From NCBI RefSeq assembly GCF_038039215.1, contig NZ_JBBPCL010000001.1, positions 4,216,001 through 4,280,000 of the forward strand: a stretch of 64,000 nt of DNA. The letters run 5' to 3'. The notes under the pieces were generated by a model, which was given only the letters and a program-made list of their open reading frames with translations, did not search any database and was not told the DNA's origin. A program made the translations under genes and the position numbers. The stretch's first letter is position 1. Each line of letters begins with the position of its first letter. Shown in pieces: positions 57,056-64,000 of the stretch. The DNA comes from Pseudonocardia sp. T1-2H (lineage in GTDB: Bacteria; Actinomycetota; Actinomycetes; Mycobacteriales; Pseudonocardiaceae).

Positions 57056-58605
57056 TCAGGCCGCCCCGGCCGTCTCCCCCGGAACCGCCGCCGGAGCCGC
57101 GTCGCGCAGCATCAACGCGACGTAGATCTCGGCCAACCTGGGCGCCGAGTGCAGGTCGAAGCCGAGCAGCGTCCGCACCCGGTTCAGCCGGTGGCGGACG
57201 CTGTTCTCGTGCACGTGCAGCGCCCGGGCCGTCGCCGGCACGTTCAGCGAGGTCCGCAGGTAGACCCGCAGGGTGTCCAGCAGGTGGTCGTGCCCCTCGA
57301 GCGGGCGCAGGACGTCGAGCACCCGTTCGCGCACGGACTCCACCCCCGCGGTCAGCACCAGCCACTCCATGAGGCCCAGGTCGCCGTAGCGGACCACGGC
57401 CGGGCCGTCGCCGCCCGGTACCGCGGAGAGCGCCGCACAGGAGAAGGCGACCATCGCGTCGTCGTAGGAGGTCCGGACGCCGTCCGGGCCGCCCGCGGGG
57501 CGGCCGACGCCGAGCGGCTCGGCGCCGGCCGCCCGGCCCACCTCGGCGAGCAGACCGTCGTCGACGTCCGCCGGCAGGCGCAGCACGAGCATGCCCTGCC
57601 GGCAGGTCAGCAGGTGCGGGACGCGCGAGCGGTTGAGCAGGTCCTCGACGGGGGCCGGGGACGCGTCCGTCCTGCCCACCGCGACGACGCCGGGCGTCGC
57701 GAGGTCGACGCCCAGTTCGGCCGCGCGGTCCTCGCTGTCGAGGATGCGCGGGTCGCGGACGCGTTCCGCCAGGGGCCGCAGGAGTCGTCGAGGAGCTCAC
57801 CGCGAGCCGAGCGACGCAGCCCGCTCCGTCGCCCGCGCACGCCGAGCAGCCCGTCGAGCAGCCGCCCGGTGACGGTGAGGGCCCGCAGGATCAGTGGGAC
57901 GGCCAGCGAGCCCCGGGACACCTCGAGGATCACCCACGCGACCACCGCGCCGTCGACCTCGACGGCCGTGGCGAAGAGCCCGTCCGCCACGATCTGGACC
58001 GGCGGCGCCGAGAGGGGCAGCTCCCGGAGCCGTTCCCAACGCTCTGCGGTGTCCGCCGCAGAGGTGGAGCTGTAGAGGACGGTCCCGTCGGAGCGGTGCA
58101 GCGAGGCCTCGCAGCGCAGCAGCCTGGCCAGGCTCGCGACGAGGGCCCGCTCCGGGTCGGGGTCCCCGAGCGCCTGGACGAGCGTGTCGGTGATGGACGC
58201 GGACCGGCGGAGGGTCTGCAGGTCCCGGGCCACGAGATCCGCATCGACCATGCGGACGATGTCCCGGAACGGGGTCTCCTCGGGTACGGCGAACAGCGGC
58301 AGCCCGTGCCGCTCCGCCTCCTGGACGATCGCGCGGGGGACCGTCTCGAACGCGATGCCGGTGCCGAAGCCGAGCGCGACCACCCCGTTGCCGGCGAGCT
58401 CGGCGACGAGCGCCCGCTGCGCGGCGACGTTGCGCCGCAGCCGCATGCCCGTGGTGAGGACGATCCACTGCGGCGGGACCCAGCGTGAGGGGTTCTCCGT
58501 CTCGATGGCGTGGGCGCCGAGCACCACACGCCGCCGTTCGTCGTCGCCACTGACCAGCAGTTCCAGCTTGAAGTCCGGGTGCGCCAGGACGTCGCCGAGA
58601 ATCAT
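57056..58605 (-). pseudogene. PucR-family transcriptional regulator, frameshifted
   Basis: Restored over one frameshift it is about 516 residues. The N-terminal frame from 58605 starts MILGDVLAHPDFKLELLVSGDDERRRVVLGAHAIETENPSRWVPPQWIVLTTG, a classical PucR sensor domain. The C-terminal frame ends in the PucR helix-turn-helix LRTSLNVPATARALHVHENSVRHRLNRVRTLLGFDL. Between them, at 57782-57786 (plus strand), GAGTC stands where GAGCTC would restore LDELLRPLAERV. One base is missing in a GAGCTC hexamer; an intact GAGCTC lies nine bases away. GGAGGTGG precedes the ATG. It probably activates the pxp or aminotransferase genes in response to a nitrogenous catabolite. Confidence 0.88.
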
Positions 58606-58920
58606 CGCCCACCTCCGCCTCGCGAGATCACGGCGTTGACGAAAACACAGAGCGGTTGCCGCGGTGTTGCGGAATCCACCAGGAGTGCCTGACGGTTCAG
58701 AAGTGACGCACGAGATCACCCGGCGGGGTCTGCGCCGTCCCCGTCGAGGAGCGCGTTCGGCCGCGGGCAGTGTCGGCACAGAATCCCCCGGTGGCCATCG
58801 TCGATTCCCCGATTCCCCGCTCCCGCGTTGTCGTTTCCCCTCACCACCGGGCGCGGCCGCGCACCTACGGTCCAGGGGACCACCACCAGCGCGACGCACG
58901 AGCCCACCGGAGGGACATAA
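58606..58920. other. Divergent gap between pucR and the aminotransferase gene
   Basis: These 315 bases hold the promoters of two divergent genes. A TTGACG box at 58636-58641 is visible but without a convincing -10 partner. No palindrome stood out. The right end has GGAGGGA, the binding site of the aminotransferase GTG. Confidence 0.45.
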
Positions 58921-60183
58921 GTGCACGACCCCGCCGACCATCCCCTCTGGCACCCGTTCGCCGCCATGGACCGGGTCCGCCACCAACGGACGGTGATCTC
59001 CCGCGCCGAGGACGTCTGGGTCTTCGACGACACCGGGAAGCGGTACCTCGACGGCACCGCGGCCCTCTGGTACTCGAACGTCGGCCACGGTCGCCGCGAG
59101 ATCATCGACGCCGTCCGCGACCAGCTGGACACGCTCGACGCCTACCAGGTCTTCAACGACTTCGCGAACGAGCCGGCCCTGCGGCTGGCCGGGGAGCTCG
59201 CCGAGCGGGCGCCCATGGACGGCGCGAAGATCTTCTTCACCAGCGGTGGCGGGGACTCCATCGACACCGCCGCCAAGATGGTCCGCGCCTACTTCGCCGC
59301 GATCGGGCAGCCGGACCGCACGATCCTGCTCCACCGCGAACACAGCTATCACGGCACGCACGGGCTGGGCACCTCGCTGGCGGGCATCCCCGGCAACCGG
59401 GTCGCGCCGCCCTTCGTCCCCGACGTCGTCCAGACCGCTTGGAACGACGCCGAGATGCTCGAGGAGACCATCCGCGAGCTCGGCGCGGAGCGGGTGGCCG
59501 CCTTCTTCTGCGAGCCGGTCATCGGCGCCGGCGGCGTGCTCCCGCCACCGCCCGGATACCTCGAGGCGGCAGCGGAGGTGTGCGCACGGCACGGCGTGCT
59601 GTTCGTCGCCGATGCCGTCATCTGCGGGTTCGGCCGGCTGGGCAACTGGTTCGGCATCGAGCGGTTCGGGGTGCGCCCGGACCTGGTGGTGTTCGCGAAG
59701 GGCGTCACGTCCGGATACCAGCCGCTCGGCGGGGTCGTCGTGTCCGGGCACGTCGCCGAGCCCTTCTGGGATCGCCCCGGCCAGGTGTTCAAGCACGGCC
59801 AGACCTACTCCGGACACCCGGTCGCCTGCGCCGCCGCACTCGCCACCATCGGGGTGTTGGAGCGCGACGGGCTGCTGGAGCGGGCACGGCAGACGGAGGA
59901 GACCCTCGCCCAGGTCCTGAAGGGCCTGGCCGACCACCCGCTCGTCGACCATGTGCGGGCGGGAACGGGCGTGCTGGGGGCCCTCGAGCTCGACGCGCGG
60001 CAGGTCGCCGCCCGCCCCGACCTGCCGGCCGTGCTGTTCGCGGCGATCCGGGAACGAGGCGTCCTCGTCCGTCCCATGGGGTCCTCGCTCGGCTTCTCCC
60101 CGCCCCTCACCGTCACCGACGAGCACCTGGACCTGATGGCCGATGCCGTGCGGATCGGACTCGACTCCGTCGGGGTCGGCTGA
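58921..60183 (+). CDS. Class III (omega) aminotransferase
   Basis: The 420-residue PLP enzyme of the beta-alanine/pyruvate or diamine transaminase group. The N-terminus HPLWHPFAAMDRVRHQRTVISRAEDVWVFDDTGKRYLDGTAALWYSNVGHGR is characteristic. The PLP lysine is Lys260 in VVFAKGVTSGYQPLGG, with the Asp/Gly region LFVADAVICGFGRLG before it. It moves an amino group between an omega-amino acid or amine and pyruvate or 2-oxoglutarate. GTG start with GGAGGGA. Placed behind pucR, it may belong to the same nitrogen-compound pathway as pxpABC. Confidence 0.93.
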   Translation: MHDPADHPLWHPFAAMDRVRHQRTVISRAEDVWVFDDTGKRYLDGTAALWYSNVGHGRREIIDAVRDQLDTLDAYQVFNDFANEPALRLAGELAERAPMDGAKIFFTSGGGDSIDTAAKMVRAYFAAIGQPDRTILLHREHSYHGTHGLGTSLAGIPGNRVAPPFVPDVVQTAWNDAEMLEETIRELGAERVAAFFCEPVIGAGGVLPPPPGYLEAAAEVCARHGVLFVADAVICGFGRLGNWFGIERFGVRPDLVVFAKGVTSGYQPLGGVVVSGHVAEPFWDRPGQVFKHGQTYSGHPVACAAALATIGVLERDGLLERARQTEETLAQVLKGLADHPLVDHVRAGTGVLGALELDARQVAARPDLPAVLFAAIRERGVLVRPMGSSLGFSPPLTVTDEHLDLMADAVRIGLDSVGVG

Positions 60184-60252
60184 GCGGTCGGTTTGACGGG
60201 GGGCGTCGCGCCCAGGTCGGGCGGATCCGGGTGCACCGGAGGGCGGCCCCGG

Positions 60253-61305
60253 CTATCCCCGGCGGTTCGGCGGGGCGAGTTCCGCGCGCAGCAGGCGCGC
60301 CGCACCCGCCATGGCGCGCATCTTGCCCTCCGCGCCGGCCCGGGGCAGGTACTTCATCCCGCAGTCGGTGGCGATGACGACCTGCCCGGGTGGGATCCGG
60401 TCGAACGCCCGACGGGTCCGCTCGGCCACGACCTCGGGTGTCTCGACGTCCGGCGTGGACAGGTCGACGACCCCGAGGATGATCGTCTTGTCGGTGAGGT
60501 CGGACAGTACGCCGAGGTCCAACCCGGACTGGGCGGTCTCGATGGAGATCTGGTCGACCGGGCACCCGGCCAGCTCGGGCAGGAACGAGTAGCCCTCGGG
60601 GCGCTCGTGGATGATCGCGGCGTAGCCGAAGCAGAGGTGCACCGCGGTGGTCCCGGTGACGCCGTCGAGCGCGGCGTTCAGGGCGGCCAGGCCGTAGGCG
60701 CGGGCGGCGTCGGGACGGGCCTGCATGTAGGGCTCGTCGATCTGCACGATGTCCGCGCCGGCGGCGAACAGGTCGCGGATCTCGGCGTTGACCGCCGCGG
60801 CGTAGCCCATCGCCGCGGCCTCGGCGTCGGGGTAGTGGTCGTTCTGCGCCTGCTGGCTCATGGTGAACGGACCCGGCACGGTCATCTTGATCGTCCGGTC
60901 GGTGTGGCGGCGCAGGAACCGCAGGTCGTCGACCTCGATCGGGCGCGGGCGCCGGATCGGGCCGGTGATGCGCGGGACCGGGTTGGGATGGCCGCTGCGG
61001 TCCCGCGCGGTGCCCGGGTTGTCGATGTCGACGCCGTCGAGGGCGGTGGCGAAGTGGTTGGAGTAGCTCTCCCGGCGGATCTCCCCGTCGGTGATGATGT
61101 CCAGCCCCGCGTCCTCCTGGGCCCGGATCGCGAGCAGGGTGGCGTCGTCCTGGGCCTGGGCGAGGTACTCGGGGTCGACGCGCCACAGTTCCTGCGCCCG
61201 TACCCGGGGCGGGAACCGGCCGGCGAGCTTGGCGCGGTCGATCAGCCAGTCGGGCTGGGCGTAGCTGCCGACCAGGGACGTCGGCAGCAGCGGCGACGGT
61301 GACAC
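60253..61305 (-). CDS. Cobalamin-independent methionine synthase II-like protein
   Basis: The 350-residue protein is the C-terminal MetE domain as a free-standing unit: LPTSLVGSYAQPDWL, AIRAQEDAGLDIITDGEIRRESYSNHFA, ADIVQIDEPYMQARPDAA, VHLCFGYAAI and DLGVLSDLTDKTIILGVVDLSTPDVETPEVVAERTR. Zinc ligands of MetE appear as the His/Cys of VHLCFGYA and the late Cys of VIATDCGMKYLP. Such proteins in ring-cleavage operons may transfer methyl or other C1 groups or be lyases; methionine synthesis is less likely here. GTG start. It is last in the leftward ligAB operon. Confidence 0.87.
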   Translation of the reverse strand: MSPSPLLPTSLVGSYAQPDWLIDRAKLAGRFPPRVRAQELWRVDPEYLAQAQDDATLLAIRAQEDAGLDIITDGEIRRESYSNHFATALDGVDIDNPGTARDRSGHPNPVPRITGPIRRPRPIEVDDLRFLRRHTDRTIKMTVPGPFTMSQQAQNDHYPDAEAAAMGYAAAVNAEIRDLFAAGADIVQIDEPYMQARPDAARAYGLAALNAALDGVTGTTAVHLCFGYAAIIHERPEGYSFLPELAGCPVDQISIETAQSGLDLGVLSDLTDKTIILGVVDLSTPDVETPEVVAERTRRAFDRIPPGQVVIATDCGMKYLPRAGAEGKMRAMAGAARLLRAELAPPNRRG

Positions 61306-61325
61306 GGAGAACCTCCAGGGGCCGT

Positions 61326-62279
61326 TCAGGGCACGAGCACGATCCGGCCGGCGGCGGCTCCGGAGGCCTGGCGCTGCCAGGCCGCGGCGACGTCGTCGAG
61401 CGGCACGATCTCGTGGGCGACGGTGAGCGTGCCGCGGGCGGCATGCTCGGCGACGATCGTGAGGGCAGCACTGCGTTGCTCGGGGGTGAGCGCGTTGTTG
61501 GTGTAGCCCAGCAGCCGCAGCGACCGGCTGCGCAGGGTGGAGGAGTCGATCGGGCAGGTCTCCGCCGCCGAGCTGCCCAGGTGGACCAGCCGCCCGCCCG
61601 GGCGCAGCGTCCGGGCCGCGGCGGCGGCAGGCACCCCGAACAGCGGGTCGAGCACCAGGTCCACGGGGCCGTCGCAGGCCGCCTCGAACCGGGCGGCCAG
61701 CTCGACGACGTCATCGGTGTCGAGGGCGACGACCGCGTCGGCCCCGGCCTGCTTCGCCCGATCCTGCCCGGCGGCCGAGCGGGCGCCCGCGACCACCCGG
61801 CTGGCCCCGCCGGCACGCGCGAGCTGCACGGCGGCCTGTCCGACCACTCCCCCCGCGCCGAGCACGAGCACCTGCTCCCCCGTGGTCAGCTCGCCACGCC
61901 ACGTGAGCGCCATGTGCGCAGCTACGGCCGAGAGCCCCAGCGCTGCGACGAGCACCGGGTCCGCACCGTCGGGCAGCGGGACGAGATCGGCTCGCGGGAC
62001 CGCGGCGAGTGCGGCCATGCTGCCGTCGCCGGGCCGCATCCCGGCCGTCGTGGGGAACCACACCGGCCAGCCGTCCACCGTGCCGACTCCCTGCACGCCG
62101 GGCACGTACGGCGTCTGCGGGACGCCGAAGTAGGACGTCCCGGTCGCGCACAGCAGGTCGAGCGGAGTGATCGGCGCGGCGGCCATCTCGACCAGCACCT
62201 GCTCCGCTGTGGCCTGCGGCGGTTCCCGGTCGACCACCGTGGGCGGCCGGCCGGGCGTCTCGATCACGGCGGCGCGCAT
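61326..62279 (-). CDS. Zinc-independent quinone-oxidoreductase-like MDR protein
   Basis: The 317-residue medium-chain reductase has the NADPH-binding motif GEQVLVLGAGGVVGQAAVQLARAGGASRVVAGARS (about residues 135-168) and an N-terminal GroES-like fold with APITPLDLLCATGTSYFGVPQTPYVPGVQGVGTV. The zinc Cys set of alcohol dehydrogenases is missing, so it is of the QOR type that reduces quinones or enones. Codons start at ATG 62279, three bases after the ligA stop region, so it belongs to the ligAB operon. It may reduce an unsaturated ring-fission product. Confidence 0.88.
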   Translation of the reverse strand: MRAAVIETPGRPPTVVDREPPQATAEQVLVEMAAAPITPLDLLCATGTSYFGVPQTPYVPGVQGVGTVDGWPVWFPTTAGMRPGDGSMAALAAVPRADLVPLPDGADPVLVAALGLSAVAAHMALTWRGELTTGEQVLVLGAGGVVGQAAVQLARAGGASRVVAGARSAAGQDRAKQAGADAVVALDTDDVVELAARFEAACDGPVDLVLDPLFGVPAAAAARTLRPGGRLVHLGSSAAETCPIDSSTLRSRSLRLLGYTNNALTPEQRSAALTIVAEHAARGTLTVAHEIVPLDDVAAAWQRQASGAAAGRIVLVP

Positions 62280-62281
62280 GG

Positions 62282-62644
62282 TCAGGTGGCGATGTCGGGG
62301 TAGGGCAGCGAGAAGTGCGAGAGCCGCTGCGCGTACTCCTTCTGGAATCCGAGCGGCTCGGCGTGGTCCCGTTCGAACATCGCGATGAACAGCGTCAGCG
62401 TCAGGAACGGGTGCGCGCCGAGCTCGAACAGCGCCGGATAGTCGTGCCCGGCGAGCGCGGCCCGCTCGCGGTCGTCGAAGCGCAGCCAGGTGCTGGACTC
62501 GCCGTCGTGGCAGTTGAGGATGCGGTTGGCCTGCTCGGCCTCCCACCACGCGACGGTTCCCGCGGGGTCCTCGCGGTAGCGCTCGACCAGCTCCGGGTCC
62601 CGGTCCACGGTGAACAGGAACTTGTCCAACAGGTACCTGCTCAC
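62282..62644 (-). CDS. LigA-like small subunit of an extradiol dioxygenase
   Basis: The 120-residue helical protein resembles the alpha subunit of protocatechuate 4,5-dioxygenase: LLDKFLFTVDRDPELVERYREDPAGTVAWWEAEQANRILNCHD, LTLTLFIAMFERDHAEPLGFQKEYAQRL. It covers the active site of the LigB partner. GTG at 62644 overlaps the ligB stop (GTGA), so the two are made together. It is somewhat diverged in the middle part. Confidence 0.85.
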   Translation of the reverse strand: MSRYLLDKFLFTVDRDPELVERYREDPAGTVAWWEAEQANRILNCHDGESSTWLRFDDRERAALAGHDYPALFELGAHPFLTLTLFIAMFERDHAEPLGFQKEYAQRLSHFSLPYPDIAT

Positions 62645-63504
62645 CGGCCGGCTCCGTTCGGGTACCAGGTGAAGTAGGCCTCCATGGTGTGGAACAGGTC
62701 GTAGGTGTCGACGTAGTCGGCCTTCCGCCCCTCCCCCGCCACGCCCATCATCAGCATGAAGTCCATGAACCCGTGGGTGGCGTTGCCCGGGGCGTGCAGG
62801 CTGTCCAGGCTCACCTCGGCCAGGCAGCCCTCGATGTCCCCCGACGAGATCCACTCGACCGCCTTCTGGTCGAACTGCGGGTCCGGGCCGTGCGGGCCGA
62901 ACTGCCGCGGCCCGCCCAGCTCCAGCGACAGGTGCCCGGTACCGATCACCGCGACCCGCTGGTCCGACGGCCAGGACTCGATCAGCTGCCGGATCGTCCG
63001 TCCCAACTGGACGAACCGCTTCGGTTGCGGCAGTGGCGGAGCGAAGATGTTGGTGTAGACCGGCACGATCGGCAGGTCGTTCTGGGGGCGCAACGTGATG
63101 ATCGGGCACGTGATCGAGTGGTCGATCCGCAGCTCGTTGGAGAACGCCAGGTCGAACCCGGCGTCCAGGCCTTCGCGCAACACGTACGCCGAGAGGTCCT
63201 CCTGACCCTTGAGCACCATCCTCGGCAGCCCGAACTCGCGCTCCTCGTTGTAGAAGTTCGCGTCGTAGAACGGGGCCTTGCCCACCAGGAACTGCGGCAT
63301 GTTGTCCAGCCACAGCTGGTGGAAGTGGTCGGATCCGACCATTACCAGCACGTCCGGGCGGGCGCGCGTCAGCGTCTCCCGGAACGCCTCCACCTTGCGC
63401 ACCCACTCGTCGGCGAACGGCGGCCGGTCCTCGCCGGTCGACGTGCTGGCGCGGTGGTAGAAGGGATGGTGGGTGGACGCGATCACCGCGACCAGCTCAG
63501 CCAT
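62641..63504 (-). CDS. LigB-family extradiol ring-cleavage dioxygenase
   Basis: The 287-residue Fe(II) dioxygenase has the LigB elements VIASTHHPFYHRAS (first iron His pair), MVGSDHFHQLWLDNMPQFLVGKAPF, ELRIDHSITCPIITLRP and VIGTGHLSLELGG, which resemble protocatechuate 4,5-dioxygenase beta and gallate/2-aminophenol-type dioxygenases. With LigA and a quinone-oxidoreductase-like enzyme it should open a 1,2-diol aromatic such as protocatechuate or gallate. The start at 63504 overlaps the upstream gene by eight bases. Confidence 0.9.
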   Translation of the reverse strand: MAELVAVIASTHHPFYHRASTSTGEDRPPFADEWVRKVEAFRETLTRARPDVLVMVGSDHFHQLWLDNMPQFLVGKAPFYDANFYNEEREFGLPRMVLKGQEDLSAYVLREGLDAGFDLAFSNELRIDHSITCPIITLRPQNDLPIVPVYTNIFAPPLPQPKRFVQLGRTIRQLIESWPSDQRVAVIGTGHLSLELGGPRQFGPHGPDPQFDQKAVEWISSGDIEGCLAEVSLDSLHAPGNATHGFMDFMLMMGVAGEGRKADYVDTYDLFHTMEAYFTWYPNGAGR

Positions 63505-64000
63505 GCGGACCTCCGTCGGTGTACGGCTCGGGAGCGACGGACCGGTTGTTCAGATCCACCGACAGGAAGATCTCGTTGCCCACAGGCCGGCGCAGCTCCT
63601 CGGCGAGCTGCCCGATCAGGCCGGCCGTGCGGGCGAGCAGGGCGAACCCGCGCAGCAGCTCCAGCGGCAGGCCGAGGTCGGCCAGCGCGGCCCCGCACAC
63701 CCCCGCGCCGTTGAGCGGCAGGGTCTTGCCCAGCACCTGCGGGTGGACCCGGCCGATCGCGGCGAACAGCGACAGGTGCGGCCCGAACAGGCCCTCCTCC
63801 GCGGCGATCTGCATCAGCCGCGGGGTGCGGGGATCGCCCTCCTTGTGCACGTGGTGGCCCAGCCCGGGGACGAACCGCTTCGCCTCCCGCTCCGCCTGCA
63901 CCGTCGCCAGCGCGAGGGCGTCCCAGCCCTCGTCCTCGTCCGGCAGCTCGCCGTCGACCGAGGTGAGCACGTCGTGCAGGAACCGGCCGCAGTCCTCGGT
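63497..64000 (-). CDS. Citryl-CoA lyase / citrate-synthase-fold protein, C-terminal part
   Basis: The last 167 residues are in the window; the gene runs off the right edge. The citrate-synthase fold is shown by FVPGLGHHVHKEGDPRTPRLMQIA (active-site His motif) and by LPLNGAGVCGAALADLGLPLELLRGFALLARTAGLIGQLAEELRRP with the second active-site region. Such small members cleave citryl-CoA or a related 3-hydroxy-3-carboxy-acyl-CoA, or condense it. It overlaps ligB by eight bases and so leads the ligAB operon, where it may process a C-C bond in the later ring-derived acid. Confidence 0.85.
   Translation of the reverse strand, partial: TEDCGRFLHDVLTSVDGELPDEDEGWDALALATVQAEREAKRFVPGLGHHVHKEGDPRTPRLMQIAAEEGLFGPHLSLFAAIGRVHPQVLGKTLPLNGAGVCGAALADLGLPLELLRGFALLARTAGLIGQLAEELRRPVGNEIFLSVDLNNRSVAPEPYTDGGPHG

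Noticed and set aside
60226..60240. TCCGG-GTGCA-CCGGA as a terminator between the aminotransferase and MetE-like genes
   Set aside because: It is in the right place but has only a five-base stem and no U-tract; evidence is too weak.
1..64000. tRNA, rRNA, CRISPR arrays, insertion sequences, attachment sites
   Set aside because: No cloverleaf, array of spaced repeats, transposase or integrase motif was found on reading both strands. Very short or diverged elements could still be missed.

Overview
The window is very GC-rich (roughly 70-75 % by eye), with dense codon-biased genes, many GTG starts, GTGA/ATGA start-stop overlaps and hairpins without U-tracts. Gene content (F420/flavin luciferase-like monooxygenases, HpaBC and MhpB/LigAB ring-cleavage genes, PucR, FCD-GntR, DUF2267/DUF1360/DUF3040 proteins) points to an actinobacterium of the Pseudonocardiaceae type, most like Pseudonocardia. 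This is inference from gene content; no rRNA, tRNA, CRISPR array or insertion sequence was seen.

Layout. 1-6.4 kb: partial FAD oxidoreductase, CBM48 protein, msrA, HAD hydrolase, a GlcD/GlcF-type FAD/4Fe-4S dehydrogenase and an iron transporter with a ferritin-like domain. 6.5-12.8 kb: leftward catabolic operon (alpha/beta hydrolase, MHS permease, cupin, carboxymuconolactone decarboxylase, 3-hydroxyisobutyrate-type dehydrogenase, MBL hydrolase) with a divergent LysR regulator. 13.2-23.4 kb: aromatic catabolic island with mhpB, C-C hydrolase, isochorismatase fold, YciI, a GntR regulator, four luciferase-like monooxygenases and an HpaBC pair; three promoters share one operator-like motif. 23.6-39.1 kb: stress/redox block (hflX, hemerythrin, DUF1360, DUF3040, nucleoside hydrolase, PRC-barrel-like, DUF2267, MBL, DsbA-like, USP, zwf, baeRF, thioredoxin-like, HdeD, Hsp20, DUF1931 histone-fold, DUF6153, DUF305). 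39-52.6 kb: mixed lipid, regulatory and membrane genes, three more luciferase-like oxidoreductases and a scar of glycosyltransferase and ApbE fragments. 52.7-60.2 kb: pxpABC plus biotin carrier and biotin carboxylase, PucR and a class III aminotransferase. 60.2-64 kb: leftward ring-cleavage operon (citryl-CoA-lyase-like, LigB, LigA, quinone reductase, MetE-like).

The most striking finding is technical or epigenetic. Six genes carry a single frameshift each, and five of these six lie in or directly beside a GAGCTC hexamer. This looks like motif-specific consensus error at a modified site, or a mutation hotspot, more than independent gene decay. The most interesting biological candidates are the operator-linked HpaBC/MhpB/luciferase-like pathway, the oxoprolinase-like biotin carboxylase locus, and the stress block with sigma-B-like promoters.
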